Source of the DNA: Rhizobium sp. CF122
GTDB lineage: Bacteria > Pseudomonadota > Alphaproteobacteria > Rhizobiales > Rhizobiaceae
DNA length: 64,000 bases
Direction: 5' to 3'
Assembly (NCBI RefSeq): GCF_000282035.1
Contig: NZ_AKKA01000109.1
Location: 32,752-96,751, forward strand
A program made the translations under genes and the position numbers. The notes under the pieces were generated by a model. That model was not told where the DNA came from. It did not search any database and saw only the letters and a list, made by a program, of their open reading frames with translations. The first letter of the stretch is position 1; each line of letters opens with the position of its first letter. Below are positions 1 through 8,723 of this stretch, one piece after another.

Positions 1-2
1 TA

Positions 3-707
3 ACCTTGGAGCTTGGCGGCAAGTCTCCCAACATTGTCTTCGAGGACGCCGATCTCGAGGACCGCATCACGGGAAGCGTCCTTGAATGCTTCAACAATTC
101 CGGCCAATCCTGCGATGCGCCGACCCGCCTCCTCGTTCAGAGATCGGTCTACGACAAGGTCGTCGAGATTGCCGAGCGTGTCGGCCGCGAAGTCAAGGTC
201 GGCAATCCCGAAGAAGAAGGTGTCCACATCGGCCCGCTTGTCAGCGATGTCCAATTTGGTCGCGTGCAGGCACTGATCAAGGCGGGCATTTCCGAGGGTG
301 CACGCGTTCTCGTCGGCGGAGCCGGCAAGCCCGAAGGCTTTGAGACAGGCTACTTCGTCAAGCCAACCATCTTCGCCGATGTCAACAATGACATGCGGGT
401 CGCTCGTGAGGAGGTATTCGGGCCAGTGCTGGCCATCATGCAATTCGACACGGAAGACGAGGCAATCACGATCGCCAACGATACCAGCTATGGACTGGCT
501 GCCTATGTTCAGAGCGGTGACCCTGCTCGCGCCGAGCGCGTAGCGACAAGACTGCGCGCCGGAATGGTCCACATCAACGGCGCCCCGCATCGCTATGGAA
601 GCCCGTTCGGCGGCTACAAGCAATCGGGCAACGGGCGAGAAGGCGGAATGTTCGGACTGGAGGATTTTATGGAAGTGAAGACACTCCACCGTCCCGATGC
701 TGCCTGA
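3..707 (+). CDS. Aldehyde dehydrogenase, C-terminal part (5' end outside window)
   Basis: NAD(P)-dependent aldehyde dehydrogenase that oxidises an aldehyde to the acid; the substrate cannot be read from this part. The frame is open from the window edge and enters at the conserved ELGGKSP motif, whose Glu is the general base. About 34 residues later comes the thiol motif NSGQSC, with the catalytic Cys at codon 111-113. The EEVFGPVL motif and the C-terminal SPFGGYKQSGNGREGG stretch are also present, as in complete ~480-residue members; roughly the first 245 residues lie upstream of the window. The TTG at position 6 is an internal codon, not a start. The family is certain, the substrate unknown. 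Confidence 0.93.
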   Translation, partial: TLELGGKSPNIVFEDADLEDRITGSVLECFNNSGQSCDAPTRLLVQRSVYDKVVEIAERVGREVKVGNPEEEGVHIGPLVSDVQFGRVQALIKAGISEGARVLVGGAGKPEGFETGYFVKPTIFADVNNDMRVAREEVFGPVLAIMQFDTEDEAITIANDTSYGLAAYVQSGDPARAERVATRLRAGMVHINGAPHRYGSPFGGYKQSGNGREGGMFGLEDFMEVKTLHRPDAA

Positions 708-1265
708 TCGAAGTGTATGTCGTGTCCAACAAGCATTGCCCAGCGCCATATCTGGGCATTGAATTCAATAACCTTTTCATTTTCGGCCAACCACCGGGAG
801 CGATCTGCACGACGCAAATTCGGCCGACCAGATTATCACGGTCGCGTCACGGCGGGTGGTTCTCTGCCAGACGCCTCGGGTCCGACCGGAGTTCTTAAAG
901 GCTCTTGGCGTGGGCGAAGTCGGCTGCCATTTCGACCGTCGAGCTGAAAGTCACAGCGTTGTCGTTTTTCCCGGATCGCCGCAGCGCTTTTCCCACACGA
1001 GTAGCCCTGCCTGATTCACGAAATTCGACCTCATTGAGTGGAATCTTGGGCTAAAGGCGAGCTGTTGATTGAAGCCCAGGAGGCAGCGCACCGGCGTCGC
1101 ATCAGCCCCCATTTTGCGACGTTGCGAAGATCCGATAATAAATTGTCACTTTAATCGGGAGATTTGCGACAACACGAGGCCTAAAACGCGTTTCAGGTCG
1201 AAGAGCGATGCCCATAAGATCAGGATCATCTCGTCGATTCACTCTGTCTTTCATGCCCGGTTCTC
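708..1265. other. Intergenic stretch, nothing recognised
   Basis: About 560 bases separate the dehydrogenase stop from the AraC regulator. Short open frames occur on both strands but none resembles a known family, and no ribosome-binding site supports them. No clear terminator hairpin or transposon end was seen. It may hold the promoter of the AraC gene and decayed coding DNA. Confidence 0.5.
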
Positions 1266-2291
1266 ATGCCTTTCATTCCACTTTCTTTTGTCGTCGCCCT
1301 GCTGTTGCTTATCCTGTTTGTCGCCATGGTGAGGACCGGCGACGATGGAAACTCGCGTAACCTCCCCTTCCTTGCGCTGATCCTGTTGAGTGCTTTCCAG
1401 GCATTCCTCTCGGGGCTGCGCTGGGGGTACGGCATTGTTGAAGTGATGTATGTCGCGCCCGTGGGCGCAGCGCTCGTGCCGCCGCTCGTCTATTGCGGTG
1501 TAGCCAAGCTGGTGCGCAAAAGCGGATTCTCTCATCATTTACGTCTCGGCCTGCACGCAATTCCCGCCGTTGCTGTCATCTTGCTGCTGACAACAACGGC
1601 ATGGCGAGGCGCAATTGATGTGGTTCTACCGACGATCTTCGTAGGCTATGCCGGAGCGATCCTGCATCTCATGCGGTTGGGGCCAGACGCGCTGCAAAGG
1701 ACTCCATTCGAAAGTGCAGCTCCGGTTTATCGGGCGCTTGTCTTTGCCGCATTGGCATTGCTTCTGTCGGCAGGGCTAGACCTGTTTGTGTTCCTTGATT
1801 TTTCATGGACGCAGGGCAGACACGCTCCAGCTATGGTAGCGATCGGCAACCTCATTGCATTGATCGTCCTCTCGATCGCGGCCGCTGTGGTGGTTCAGGG
1901 TAGAGAGCCTTCCGAGATGGACACTGCGGCCCCGCATATCGACGACATGGGTGACAAGGAGACACTCGCCGCTATACGGTTGCTGATGGAGACGAAGCGT
2001 TCGTACCGCGACCCGGACCTCAATCTTGATCGGCTGGCGCGCAAAGCGATTATTCCGGCGCGGCAAATTTCGACAGCGATCAACCGGGCAGCCGGCAAAA
2101 ACGTCTCGCAATACGTCAACGAGTTTCGTGTTGCGGAAGCATGCCGGCTGCTGGAGGAAACAGAAAAATCTGTGACCGAAATCATGCTCGCAGTGGGTTT
2201 CCAGACCAAATCCAATTTCAATCGCGAGTTTCGCCGCATCACCGACATAACGCCTGTTCAGTGGCGACAGAGCCGGGCAAATCTAAGCTGA
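1266..2291 (+). CDS. Membrane-bound AraC-family transcriptional regulator
   Basis: Residues 1-210 form about seven hydrophobic segments (near 1-22, 33-50, 59-82, 94-112, 117-135, 153-178 and 188-210). A linker of about 25 residues leads to an AraC/XylS double helix-turn-helix domain at 236-336, ending in the family's second-HTH signature (VGFQTKSNFNREFRR). It is therefore a one-component regulator with a membrane sensor in place of the usual cytosolic cupin. It precedes the HlyD-ABC export genes on the same strand by 93 bases, so it plausibly controls them in response to a membrane or periplasmic signal. That role is inference; the ligand is unknown. The ATG at 1266 has only a weak ribosome site. 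Confidence 0.85.
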   Translation: MPFIPLSFVVALLLLILFVAMVRTGDDGNSRNLPFLALILLSAFQAFLSGLRWGYGIVEVMYVAPVGAALVPPLVYCGVAKLVRKSGFSHHLRLGLHAIPAVAVILLLTTTAWRGAIDVVLPTIFVGYAGAILHLMRLGPDALQRTPFESAAPVYRALVFAALALLLSAGLDLFVFLDFSWTQGRHAPAMVAIGNLIALIVLSIAAAVVVQGREPSEMDTAAPHIDDMGDKETLAAIRLLMETKRSYRDPDLNLDRLARKAIIPARQISTAINRAAGKNVSQYVNEFRVAEACRLLEETEKSVTEIMLAVGFQTKSNFNREFRRITDITPVQWRQSRANLS

Positions 2292-2384
2292 GCCGGCTTT
2301 TTTAACGTACGAAATCGCGATTCAGCACGATCAAGAACGTGTTCGAGGTCGAGTTCAGGACATGAAGCCGGCTTTGGTGGCGAC

Positions 2385-3497
2385 ATGAACACGCTCACCG
2401 AACACGATCGCAAACTCGCCGAAACGCTCAAGTCTCTTTCTCTGGAGTCACTGGCAGGCGCGCCGAAACCACGCCGGAAGGTTATCCGCTGGATTGTCGG
2501 CGCTTTGCTTGCGGCCGCCACTCCCGTCATCCTTGCGCTGGTCTCGCCGGGTTCGGTGAATGACATGAAGATAGCACTTCTAGGTCGGTCTGAGCCGCCC
2601 AAACTGGACCAGGCGGACCCAGCAACTGAACTACGCGCGACCTCAGAGCGTGACAATCTACCGCCAACTTCGAGAACATCTGAAGCAGCCGCGCGTGAGA
2701 TGACCGGCTCGGGGTATGTCGTCGCACCACGTTGGACTACCGTCTTTTCCAAGTATGAGGGCAAGATCAAAGGAATTGCTGTTGAAGTCGGCGATCAGGT
2801 TCAAGTTGGTCAGATACTCGCCATTCTAGAAAACGCCAGCGCCCGATTGGCACTTGAGCAAGCAAAGGCGGCGAAGGTTTCAACCGATCTGGTGCTTGCC
2901 GCAAGGGAAATCGCATTAGCGCAGACTACGGCCTCGTTTCGACGTACCGAAGCTTTGGCGAAACGTGATGCAGTATCCACAAAAGACCTGGAGGACGCAC
3001 AAACGACCTGGAAGACTGCCCTGAACAATGTCGAGCAGGGCCGCCAGGACGTTATCCGAGCTGATCTCACGATCCGTGTTGCCCAGGAGCAGGTGGACGA
3101 ACTGGTTATTCGTGCGCCCTTTGCCGGAACTGTGACTAGGCTCAATGTTCACATTGGCGACACTGTTCTGGCGCGCGCTGACAGCGTTCGGGAAAGCCAA
3201 AGCATTTTGGCGCTCACGGATGCCACCAACATGGTGATCGACGCCGACATAGCCGAAACAAATGTCTCCCTGCTCCGACCCGGCTTACATGGTGAGGCGG
3301 TACTCGACGGCTTTCCCGGTCGGCCTTTTGGCGTCGAACTACAACGGATAGCGCCAACTGCGTCGGCTGAGAAAGGCACGATCGGGCTTCGGCTTTCTCT
3401 CATTAACCCGCCTATCGGCATACGGCCCAACATGGCAGCGCGCATCCGTATCATCTCCCCCGAGATTCAAAGTCAAATTGGAGAAGCCTCGCTATGA
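2385..3497 (+). CDS. HlyD/MacA-type periplasmic adaptor of an ABC exporter
   Basis: A 370-residue membrane-fusion protein. It has a cytoplasmic N-terminal tail, one membrane helix at about 33-53, a first lipoyl half around 115-150 (GDQVQVGQILAILE), a long alpha-helical hairpin, the returning lipoyl half (IRAPFAGTV) and a beta-barrel. Such adaptors link inner-membrane exporters to an outer-membrane channel. Its stop overlaps the ATPase start (ATGA), so the two are translationally coupled. No TolC-type gene is in the window, so a channel encoded elsewhere would be needed. The substrate is unknown. Confidence 0.9.
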   Translation: MNTLTEHDRKLAETLKSLSLESLAGAPKPRRKVIRWIVGALLAAATPVILALVSPGSVNDMKIALLGRSEPPKLDQADPATELRATSERDNLPPTSRTSEAAAREMTGSGYVVAPRWTTVFSKYEGKIKGIAVEVGDQVQVGQILAILENASARLALEQAKAAKVSTDLVLAAREIALAQTTASFRRTEALAKRDAVSTKDLEDAQTTWKTALNNVEQGRQDVIRADLTIRVAQEQVDELVIRAPFAGTVTRLNVHIGDTVLARADSVRESQSILALTDATNMVIDADIAETNVSLLRPGLHGEAVLDGFPGRPFGVELQRIAPTASAEKGTIGLRLSLINPPIGIRPNMAARIRIISPEIQSQIGEASL

Positions 3498-4201
3498 CCG
3501 ACCGCCACGCAGAAGAGCGATATATCATTTTGAAAGACGTGCAGAAGGGATACAGGATCGGAAGCGAAGCCATCCCGATCTTCGTCAACCTCAATCTGGA
3601 AATTCCCCGTGGTGATTTCGTCGCCATCATGGGGCCATCCGGATCAGGAAAATCGACGCTGCTCAACATGCTGGCCGGCGTTGAGAGCCCTGATGCGGGC
3701 GAGATCAACATTGGCAACGCCAGGCTCGATCGGATGGGGGAGACGGCACGATCAGCGTGGCGAGCACATCACATGGGCATCGTCTTTCAGTTCTACAATT
3801 TGTTGCCGATGCTCAATGCAGCAGAGAATGTCGAACTACCGCTTTTGCTGAAGCCGATTTCGGCGAGAGAGCGGCGCATTCGCGCCGGCAAGGTTCTCGA
3901 CCTGGTCGGTCTCGCCGGACGTGAGAAGCAATATCCAGCGCTGATGTCCGGTGGCCAGCAGCAACGTGTCGGCATAGCGCGCGCAATCGCGGCCGATCCC
4001 GATCTTTTGCTCTGTGATGAGCCGACCGGCGATCTCGACCGGAAATCCGCAGACGATGTTCTCGATATGCTCCGTCTTCTCAACCAGGAACTCGGAAAGA
4101 CGATTGTGATGGTGACCCATGATCCGCAGGCCGCACTTAATGCGCGCCGAACCCTGCATCTCGACAAGGGGCGTTTCATTGAAGAGAAGAGGGACGCTTG
4201 A
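3494..4201 (+). CDS. ABC transporter ATP-binding protein, MacB/LolD type
   Basis: A 235-residue stand-alone nucleotide-binding domain with Walker A GPSGSGKS at 47-54, Q-loop in VFQFYNLLP, signature MSGGQQQRVGIARA at 151-163, Walker B LLLCDEPTGDLD near 171-182 and the H-loop MVTHD. The sequence type is that of MacB, LolD and FtsE, which work with FtsX-fold permeases, and two such permeases follow directly. The start overlaps the adaptor stop by four bases, and the stop shares its last base with the next ATG (TGATG). It powers the exporter encoded at 2385-6550. Confidence 0.93.
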   Translation: MTDRHAEERYIILKDVQKGYRIGSEAIPIFVNLNLEIPRGDFVAIMGPSGSGKSTLLNMLAGVESPDAGEINIGNARLDRMGETARSAWRAHHMGIVFQFYNLLPMLNAAENVELPLLLKPISARERRIRAGKVLDLVGLAGREKQYPALMSGGQQQRVGIARAIAADPDLLLCDEPTGDLDRKSADDVLDMLRLLNQELGKTIVMVTHDPQAALNARRTLHLDKGRFIEEKRDA

Positions 4202-5343
4202 TGAACTTGCTCCATCTTGCTCGAAGGAACGCCTGGCGAAAGCCGCTGCGTACTCTCCTCCTGATTTTCTGCGTGACGGTTGCCTTTCTGATCTACGGAC
4301 TGACCGCGAGCTTCCTGAACGGAGCACAAGGCTCGGCAGGCGCCAGCGACGATCTTCTCGGGGTGATGAACGCGGCAGGACGCACGCAGCCCCTACCAAT
4401 GGCCTATATGACGCGCATTGCATCAGAGCCGGGTGTGGCCTCGGTCGCCTACATGACGCGGCTGCGAGGCTACGTAAATGTCGAGAAAAACGTGGTGGCC
4501 ATAAGCGCCGTTGAGCCCGGCCTGATAGCCAAGGTCAATGGGAAGGAGCTTGGTCTCACCCAGGAATTGGTTAGCGCTCTCGGCCAGGCGCGAGACCGGG
4601 TGCTGGTCGGTCGAGCCTTGGCGGAAGCGCAAGGCTGGTCGGTCGGACAGCGCATCACCGTCACGGCGTTTCAGACAGCGCGGAAAGATGGCAGTCGCGA
4701 CTGGCGGTTCGAGGTCGCCGGTATCTTCGAGGGCGAAAGCGCCAACACCGACACCTATTTCATGCTTGCCAGTTACGATTTTATAAACGCGGCCCGGGCG
4801 CGGGGCGAAGATACGGTGGATGCCTTTGTCGTGCAGCCGGCAGACCGCGTGTCTCCCGGCGTCCTCGCCGCGCGCATAGATGCCCTGTTCGCCAATTCAC
4901 CAACCCCGACGCGCACACAATCGGAAAAGCAATTCCTGGAAGCCTTCCTGCGTCAATACGCCGATGTCGGCTTGATCATCAATCTGGTTGTCAGCGCGGC
5001 CTTCGTTACGCTGCTGATGATCGTCATCAACACTATGGTCTTTGCAGTGCGCGAACGCACCTTCGAGATCGGTGTGCTGAAGACACTGGGCTTCTCACGA
5101 GGACGAATCCTGACGCTCGTTCTTGGCGAGACGCTGTTCATTTTCGCAGTCGGCGGCACTCTCGGTCTCATCCTGGCAAAGATGGCCGCTGTTCTGGCCG
5201 GACCAGCACTCGGCCTCGTCTTCTCAATGGCGGTGCTCGCCAAGGCTGTTTTATTCATAGTCGTGCTGGGTCTCATCACCGGCCTGATGCCGGCAATAAA
5301 TGCCATGCGCACACCGATCACCACAGCCTTCAAAGCGAGATAA
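4201..5343 (+). CDS. FtsX/MacB-type ABC permease (first of two)
   Basis: A 380-residue permease with one N-terminal membrane helix (about 15-38), a periplasmic MacB-type domain of about 220 residues and three C-terminal helices after residue 260 that include the FtsX motif ERTFEIGVLKTLGFSR. The ATG at 4201 overlaps the ATPase stop; an in-frame TTG three bases upstream is less likely. Together with the next gene it probably forms a heterodimeric transmembrane part, unlike E. coli MacB where permease and ATPase are fused. Such exporters remove lipoproteins, peptides, antibiotics or glycolipids; the cargo here is unknown. Confidence 0.9.
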   Translation: MNLLHLARRNAWRKPLRTLLLIFCVTVAFLIYGLTASFLNGAQGSAGASDDLLGVMNAAGRTQPLPMAYMTRIASEPGVASVAYMTRLRGYVNVEKNVVAISAVEPGLIAKVNGKELGLTQELVSALGQARDRVLVGRALAEAQGWSVGQRITVTAFQTARKDGSRDWRFEVAGIFEGESANTDTYFMLASYDFINAARARGEDTVDAFVVQPADRVSPGVLAARIDALFANSPTPTRTQSEKQFLEAFLRQYADVGLIINLVVSAAFVTLLMIVINTMVFAVRERTFEIGVLKTLGFSRGRILTLVLGETLFIFAVGGTLGLILAKMAAVLAGPALGLVFSMAVLAKAVLFIVVLGLITGLMPAINAMRTPITTAFKAR

Positions 5344-5347
5344 ACAA

Positions 5348-6550
5348 ATGTCTTCCAAACTCAAGCAAACGCAGGTGATGATCAGAGCAAACCTCCTGAG
5401 CCTACCGCGACGCTTTGCGATCGCGGTTTCAATGGCTCTTTCCGTTGCGCTCGTCGTCTGTGTGCTCGCCGGCTTCCTCTCGATGGCCGCCGGGTTTGAG
5501 AAGGCGTTGAAGAGCGCCGGTTCTCCGAGCGTGGCGGTGATCCTCGGTGGTGGGACAAACCAGGAGAATGGCTCCGATGTTCCGGCCGGTGCCATCCGGA
5601 CCATTGAGGCAATGCGAGGCGATATCGGAGCGGTGCGGGATACAGCGGGCAATCTCGTCTCATCACGGGAGATCGTCGTTGCCGTTGAGGTACCGGACGA
5701 TCAAACCGGCGTTGCAAAGATGCTGGCTTTACGAGGCATGGACCCGACCGGTCATTATCTGCGCGACGGAGTCACCCTGACAGCCGGACGCTTTGCCAAG
5801 CCAGGCGCGCGTGAAATCGTGGTTGGCGAACGGATCGCAGCAGAATTTCCTGCGCTCGCGATCGGAAGGCAAGTGCGGCTAGGCTCCGTCAACTGGACTG
5901 TGGTCGGGTATTTTTCTTCGGGCGGTAGCGCGTTCGAGTCAGAAATATGGGCTGATCTCGATGCTGTTCGTTCTGCCTTTGATCGGTTGGGCGAAGTCCA
6001 GAGCGTTCGACTACGGCTTGGAGGGCCCGGCGCAATCGACAAGCTGAAGACAACTCTGGGAAGCATTTCCGCCACCCCCATGGTCGCTGTAACCGAAGCC
6101 GACTTATACGCCGCCCAATCATCCGGCACGGCAAATCTCATTCGTATGTTTGGATGGCCGGTGGCGTTGCTGATGGCACTCGGCGCGACTGCAGGCGCGC
6201 TCAACACGATGATGAGTTCGGTTTCTGACCGGGCGGTCGAGATCGCTACGGTGCGCGCCCTGGGTTTCAGCCGCCTGTCAGCCTTCATTGCCACGTGGGC
6301 AGAGGCGGTGGCGCTGGCGGCGGTTGGAGTGATCTTCGGCCTCGTGGTGTCGTGGTTCGTATTCAACGGATGGCAGGCCAGCACCATCGGTGTAAACAAC
6401 GCCAGCATATCCTTCCAACTCACTATAAACGAGGGCGTACTCCTAACAGCGGGGCTTCTCGGTTTGTCAGTCGGTATCGTTGGGGGCGCTCTGCCCGCCT
6501 TTTACGCCACTCGCTTGCCTTTGACAGCCGCTTTACGCGCGCGAGGATGA
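5348..6550 (+). CDS. FtsX/MacB-type ABC permease (second of two)
   Basis: A 400-residue paralogue of the preceding permease with the same plan: N-terminal helix (about 25-47), periplasmic domain, and three C-terminal helices with the motif RAVEIATVRALGFSR. The ATG at 5348 lies four bases after the upstream stop. A longer reading from 5300 would overlap the previous gene and has no better ribosome site. It is the last gene of the adaptor-ATPase-permease-permease operon; intron-derived sequence begins within about ten bases of its stop. Confidence 0.9.
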   Translation: MSSKLKQTQVMIRANLLSLPRRFAIAVSMALSVALVVCVLAGFLSMAAGFEKALKSAGSPSVAVILGGGTNQENGSDVPAGAIRTIEAMRGDIGAVRDTAGNLVSSREIVVAVEVPDDQTGVAKMLALRGMDPTGHYLRDGVTLTAGRFAKPGAREIVVGERIAAEFPALAIGRQVRLGSVNWTVVGYFSSGGSAFESEIWADLDAVRSAFDRLGEVQSVRLRLGGPGAIDKLKTTLGSISATPMVAVTEADLYAAQSSGTANLIRMFGWPVALLMALGATAGALNTMMSSVSDRAVEIATVRALGFSRLSAFIATWAEAVALAAVGVIFGLVVSWFVFNGWQASTIGVNNASISFQLTINEGVLLTAGLLGLSVGIVGGALPAFYATRLPLTAALRARG

Positions 6551-6557
6551 TGTCGTA

Positions 6558-6879
6558 TTGTCGGCGGCGCTGAAAAACAACGAGGAGTTTCTGTCGCAAA
6601 AGTCTCTGGCGAAAGTCAGAGATTTGCGACCGACTTTTGCGAGTGAGACCGGCAAGGAGCATATGGTGCAAGTCCATTTCGGTGAAGGATTAGCGACCCA
6701 CACCGGCCCCGAGCCGTGCGTTGGCGTCAGTGAGGGCGTCGGCGAAGCGTCGGCAGGGGAGTGCATAGGCCAGCCGTTGAGCCGCGAAATAGTCTTGGTT
6801 CCGGGTGCCGACGTTGTTCGCAAGACGGAAGGCAATACGCACGAGCACGCTATTGCAAGTGCTCGGACGACCCGGCACC
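6558..6879 (+). mobile_element. 5' fragment of a bacterial group II intron (remnant)
   Basis: This stretch reads as the conserved 5' untranslated region of a widespread proteobacterial group II intron. Recognisable blocks include the segment encoding HTGPEPCVGV, the GECIGQPLSRE block and the EGNT block, which databases often annotate spuriously as a hypothetical protein beside intron maturase genes. The reverse transcriptase/maturase and 3' domains are missing. The likeness stops at about 6876, immediately before the vapC stop codon. I recognise it from memory of the family, so the exact borders are uncertain. Confidence 0.65.
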
Positions 6880-7302
6880 TCACTCGACCCATGGATCGAT
6901 GAGTTCGATACCGAAGCCCTCGAAATCCTTGGTGTTGCGTGTCGCGAGAGCGAGGTCGTGGGCAATCGCGGTGGCTGCGATCAAGCCATCCATCGATGAC
7001 ATACCTCGGCCGCTCCGCTTTGCGTCGCCCATCAAATCACCCCAGGCCAGAGCAACACGTTCGTCCACTGGAATAACACGGCGTTCGAAACGTTGTGGCA
7101 GATCCCGGGCGAGCCACTCGACCAGTGCATCGCGCTTTCGTCCGTTGTCCATGAGGGCAACACCGCGACGAATTTCCGCAATCGACACGACACTGATAAA
7201 GGTGCGGTCCTCGTCAAGGCCATCCAACCATTCGAGAACGCGGCCCTCGGGACGCGGCTTTGTCACTTCTGACAGAACATTGGTGTCGAGCAGCAGTCTC
7301 AC
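6880..7302 (-). CDS. vapC: PIN-domain toxin, VapC family
   Basis: A 140-residue PIN-domain endoribonuclease of a type II toxin-antitoxin pair. The acidic metal-binding residues are in place: Asp6 (LLDTNVLSE), Glu43 (IAEIRRG), Asp105 (SSMDGLIAATA) and Asp126 (TRNTKDFEG). Length and the C-terminal LIDPW ending fit the family. The ATG overlaps the antitoxin stop by four bases, so toxin translation depends on antitoxin translation. The gene looks intact, unlike the related pair at 32.1-32.8 kb. VapC toxins usually cleave initiator tRNA or rRNA; the target here is not known. Confidence 0.92.
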   Translation of the reverse strand: MRLLLDTNVLSEVTKPRPEGRVLEWLDGLDEDRTFISVVSIAEIRRGVALMDNGRKRDALVEWLARDLPQRFERRVIPVDERVALAWGDLMGDAKRSGRGMSSMDGLIAATAIAHDLALATRNTKDFEGFGIELIDPWVE

Positions 7303-7565
7303 AGCGGCAGATCACGTGGTTGGTCGCGTTGACGGTCGAGGTCGAGATCGGCACCGCGTAGTGGCGACTCCATCAGAAACTCAGCGAGCGTGCCCTTGCG
7401 TGCGGTCTTCCGCTGCCATTCTTCGGCAGAGACGACAACGACGATAGGCTTGCCGTTTCGGGTGATCGTCTGCGGCGTGGATTGCGCGCGGTCAATGACT
7501 TCTGAGAGTTTCGCCTTCGCGTTGGCAACGGTCCAGCTTCTCTCGTCGTGCGGTGATAGTTGCAT
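7299..7565 (-). CDS. Phd/YefM-family antitoxin
   Basis: An 88-residue antitoxin. The N-terminal part (WTVANAKAKLSEVIDRAQ followed by TITRNGKPIVVVVSAEEW) is the Phd/YefM DNA-binding fold, and the C-terminal tail should wrap the VapC active site. The ATG at 7565 is chosen because AGGAG stands eight bases before it; a start 18 bases further upstream has no such site. It heads a two-gene operon and should repress it at the repeats immediately upstream. Confidence 0.9.
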   Translation of the reverse strand: MQLSPHDERSWTVANAKAKLSEVIDRAQSTPQTITRNGKPIVVVVSAEEWQRKTARKGTLAEFLMESPLRGADLDLDRQRDQPRDLPL

Positions 7566-7581
7566 TGTACATCTCCTGACC

Positions 7582-7615
7582 ATCGTGACTATCGTGACTA
7601 TAGTCCGCTAGCGGA
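7582..7615. promoter_or_regulatory. Probable operator/promoter of the Phd-VapC operon
   Basis: Just upstream of the antitoxin start are two tandem copies of the 9-mer ATCGTGACT (7582-7590 and 7591-7599), followed by a perfect 12-base palindrome TCCGCTAGCGGA (7604-7615). Direct repeats next to a palindrome are usual for sites bound by an antitoxin or toxin-antitoxin complex. The assignment is positional inference. Confidence 0.5.
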
Positions 7616-8113
7616 TAAGTGACAAGTGGCTTAAGGGGAGGGGACTTCAAAGCCCAGACGCCTTGGTGAGATTCACGCGGACCGATGCCATTTTCGACTT
7701 ATTCGCCGAGGATAACCTTCCATAATCCGAACATAGGCTCCCAATAGGCTAGCAAGCTCCGCTGTCGGCATGCGGCGGTTCATCGTTGTGCGCCGTTGTG
7801 TCTTTTGCTCCAGGGCATCGGCAAGCTGCGTCATCAAGGGGCCGTGGCCACTCGCCAACAGGATGGAACATCGCCAATAGGCGACCACCACGTCATCATC
7901 GGCCATCAGCCAATCCGTTGGTCGGGTCTGCCAGCCGTTCGATACATCGAATGCGCATCGATGTGGACGGGCTGTTCAAGGACGCTGTCGGAAAGCTATC
8001 GGTAACGGTGGCCGCAGCAGATGTTGGACGAGCATGCCGCTGCGTAGGGACGCGGTGATCGCCTCCCGCCGGCATATAACGTTGACCGGTCCAGCCGCGG
8101 GCCGCCGAAGTAC
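7616..8113. other. Accessory intergenic stretch without a convincing gene
   Basis: About 500 bases between the toxin-antitoxin operon and the DUF982 gene. A 77-codon minus-strand frame (7673-7906) is open but matches no family I recognise and lacks a clear ribosome site. The stretch may be decayed DNA associated with the intron and toxin-antitoxin insertions. Confidence 0.4.
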
Positions 8114-8479
8114 TTAGGCAAACCTGAATTCGACTTTTGCATCAAGGGCCGCTGCAAGGAAAGATAGTTGGGCTTCGTCCTGGGTCACTGTGCCGGTGGC
8201 TGTCCCAGCACAGGTCTCCATCGCAAGGACGAAGGCGGCGCCACTCGCGGTCGGCCAATTGGCAAAAAGCATGTCAAGGGCTTCCTCTGCAGATCCAATG
8301 ACGTGGAAGGCTTGGTGGCGCTCGACGACTAAGACGAGCCAGTCCGGGGTCGACACAAGATCTCCGATTCCGCTTACGAGCGATGGGCAAATGGTGGATC
8401 GCACTTTGGCCAGCGCTCGACATTTGAGGAGAAAATTCTCACCTGGCGATCCGTTCTGTAAACCCCGGCCGTGACACAT
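8114..8479 (-). CDS. DUF982 domain-containing small protein
   Basis: The last ~80 residues carry the DUF982 pattern: a beta strand (WLVLVVERHQAFHVIGS), a helix ending in LFANWP, then the C..G.....A...F..A helix (ETCAGTATGTV, DEAQLSFLAAAL). DUF982 proteins are short (about 80-100 residues), numerous in Rhizobiales and of unknown function. The frame runs 121 codons, so the first 25-30 residues may be untranslated; a GTG at 8401 is one alternative start. No strong ribosome site separates the options. Confidence 0.65.
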   Translation of the reverse strand: MCHGRGLQNGSPGENFLLKCRALAKVRSTICPSLVSGIGDLVSTPDWLVLVVERHQAFHVIGSAEEALDMLFANWPTASGAAFVLAMETCAGTATGTVTQDEAQLSFLAAALDAKVEFRFA

Positions 8480-8723
8480 TGTTCCACGCTATTAGCCTGC
8501 GGTATCGAAAGGCGAAGTAGTTCCGTAATTCCCCGAGGTTTCTCTGGCCCGCAAGCGGCGGGCGATGGGTATAAAATTGGTGGGCATTCCCGCGATTTGT
8601 CTGATGCCATAGGCAATGTTTCAAAGAACGCGAACATCCCCCCTTCTCTTCAGGCATGGGCTTGCGCGCGCGACACGAGCATCGCAGATTGCGCGACAGC
8701 CATTGCGGACACAGGACAGAACG

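Noticed and set aside
6558..6902. Open frame of 114 codons read as a hypothetical protein
   Set aside because: The sequence matches the untranslated leader of a group II intron that is often wrongly annotated as protein; recorded as a mobile-element fragment instead.
7673..7906. Minus-strand frame of 77 codons near the toxin-antitoxin operon
   Set aside because: No recognised family and no ribosome site; could be a small gene but I cannot support it.
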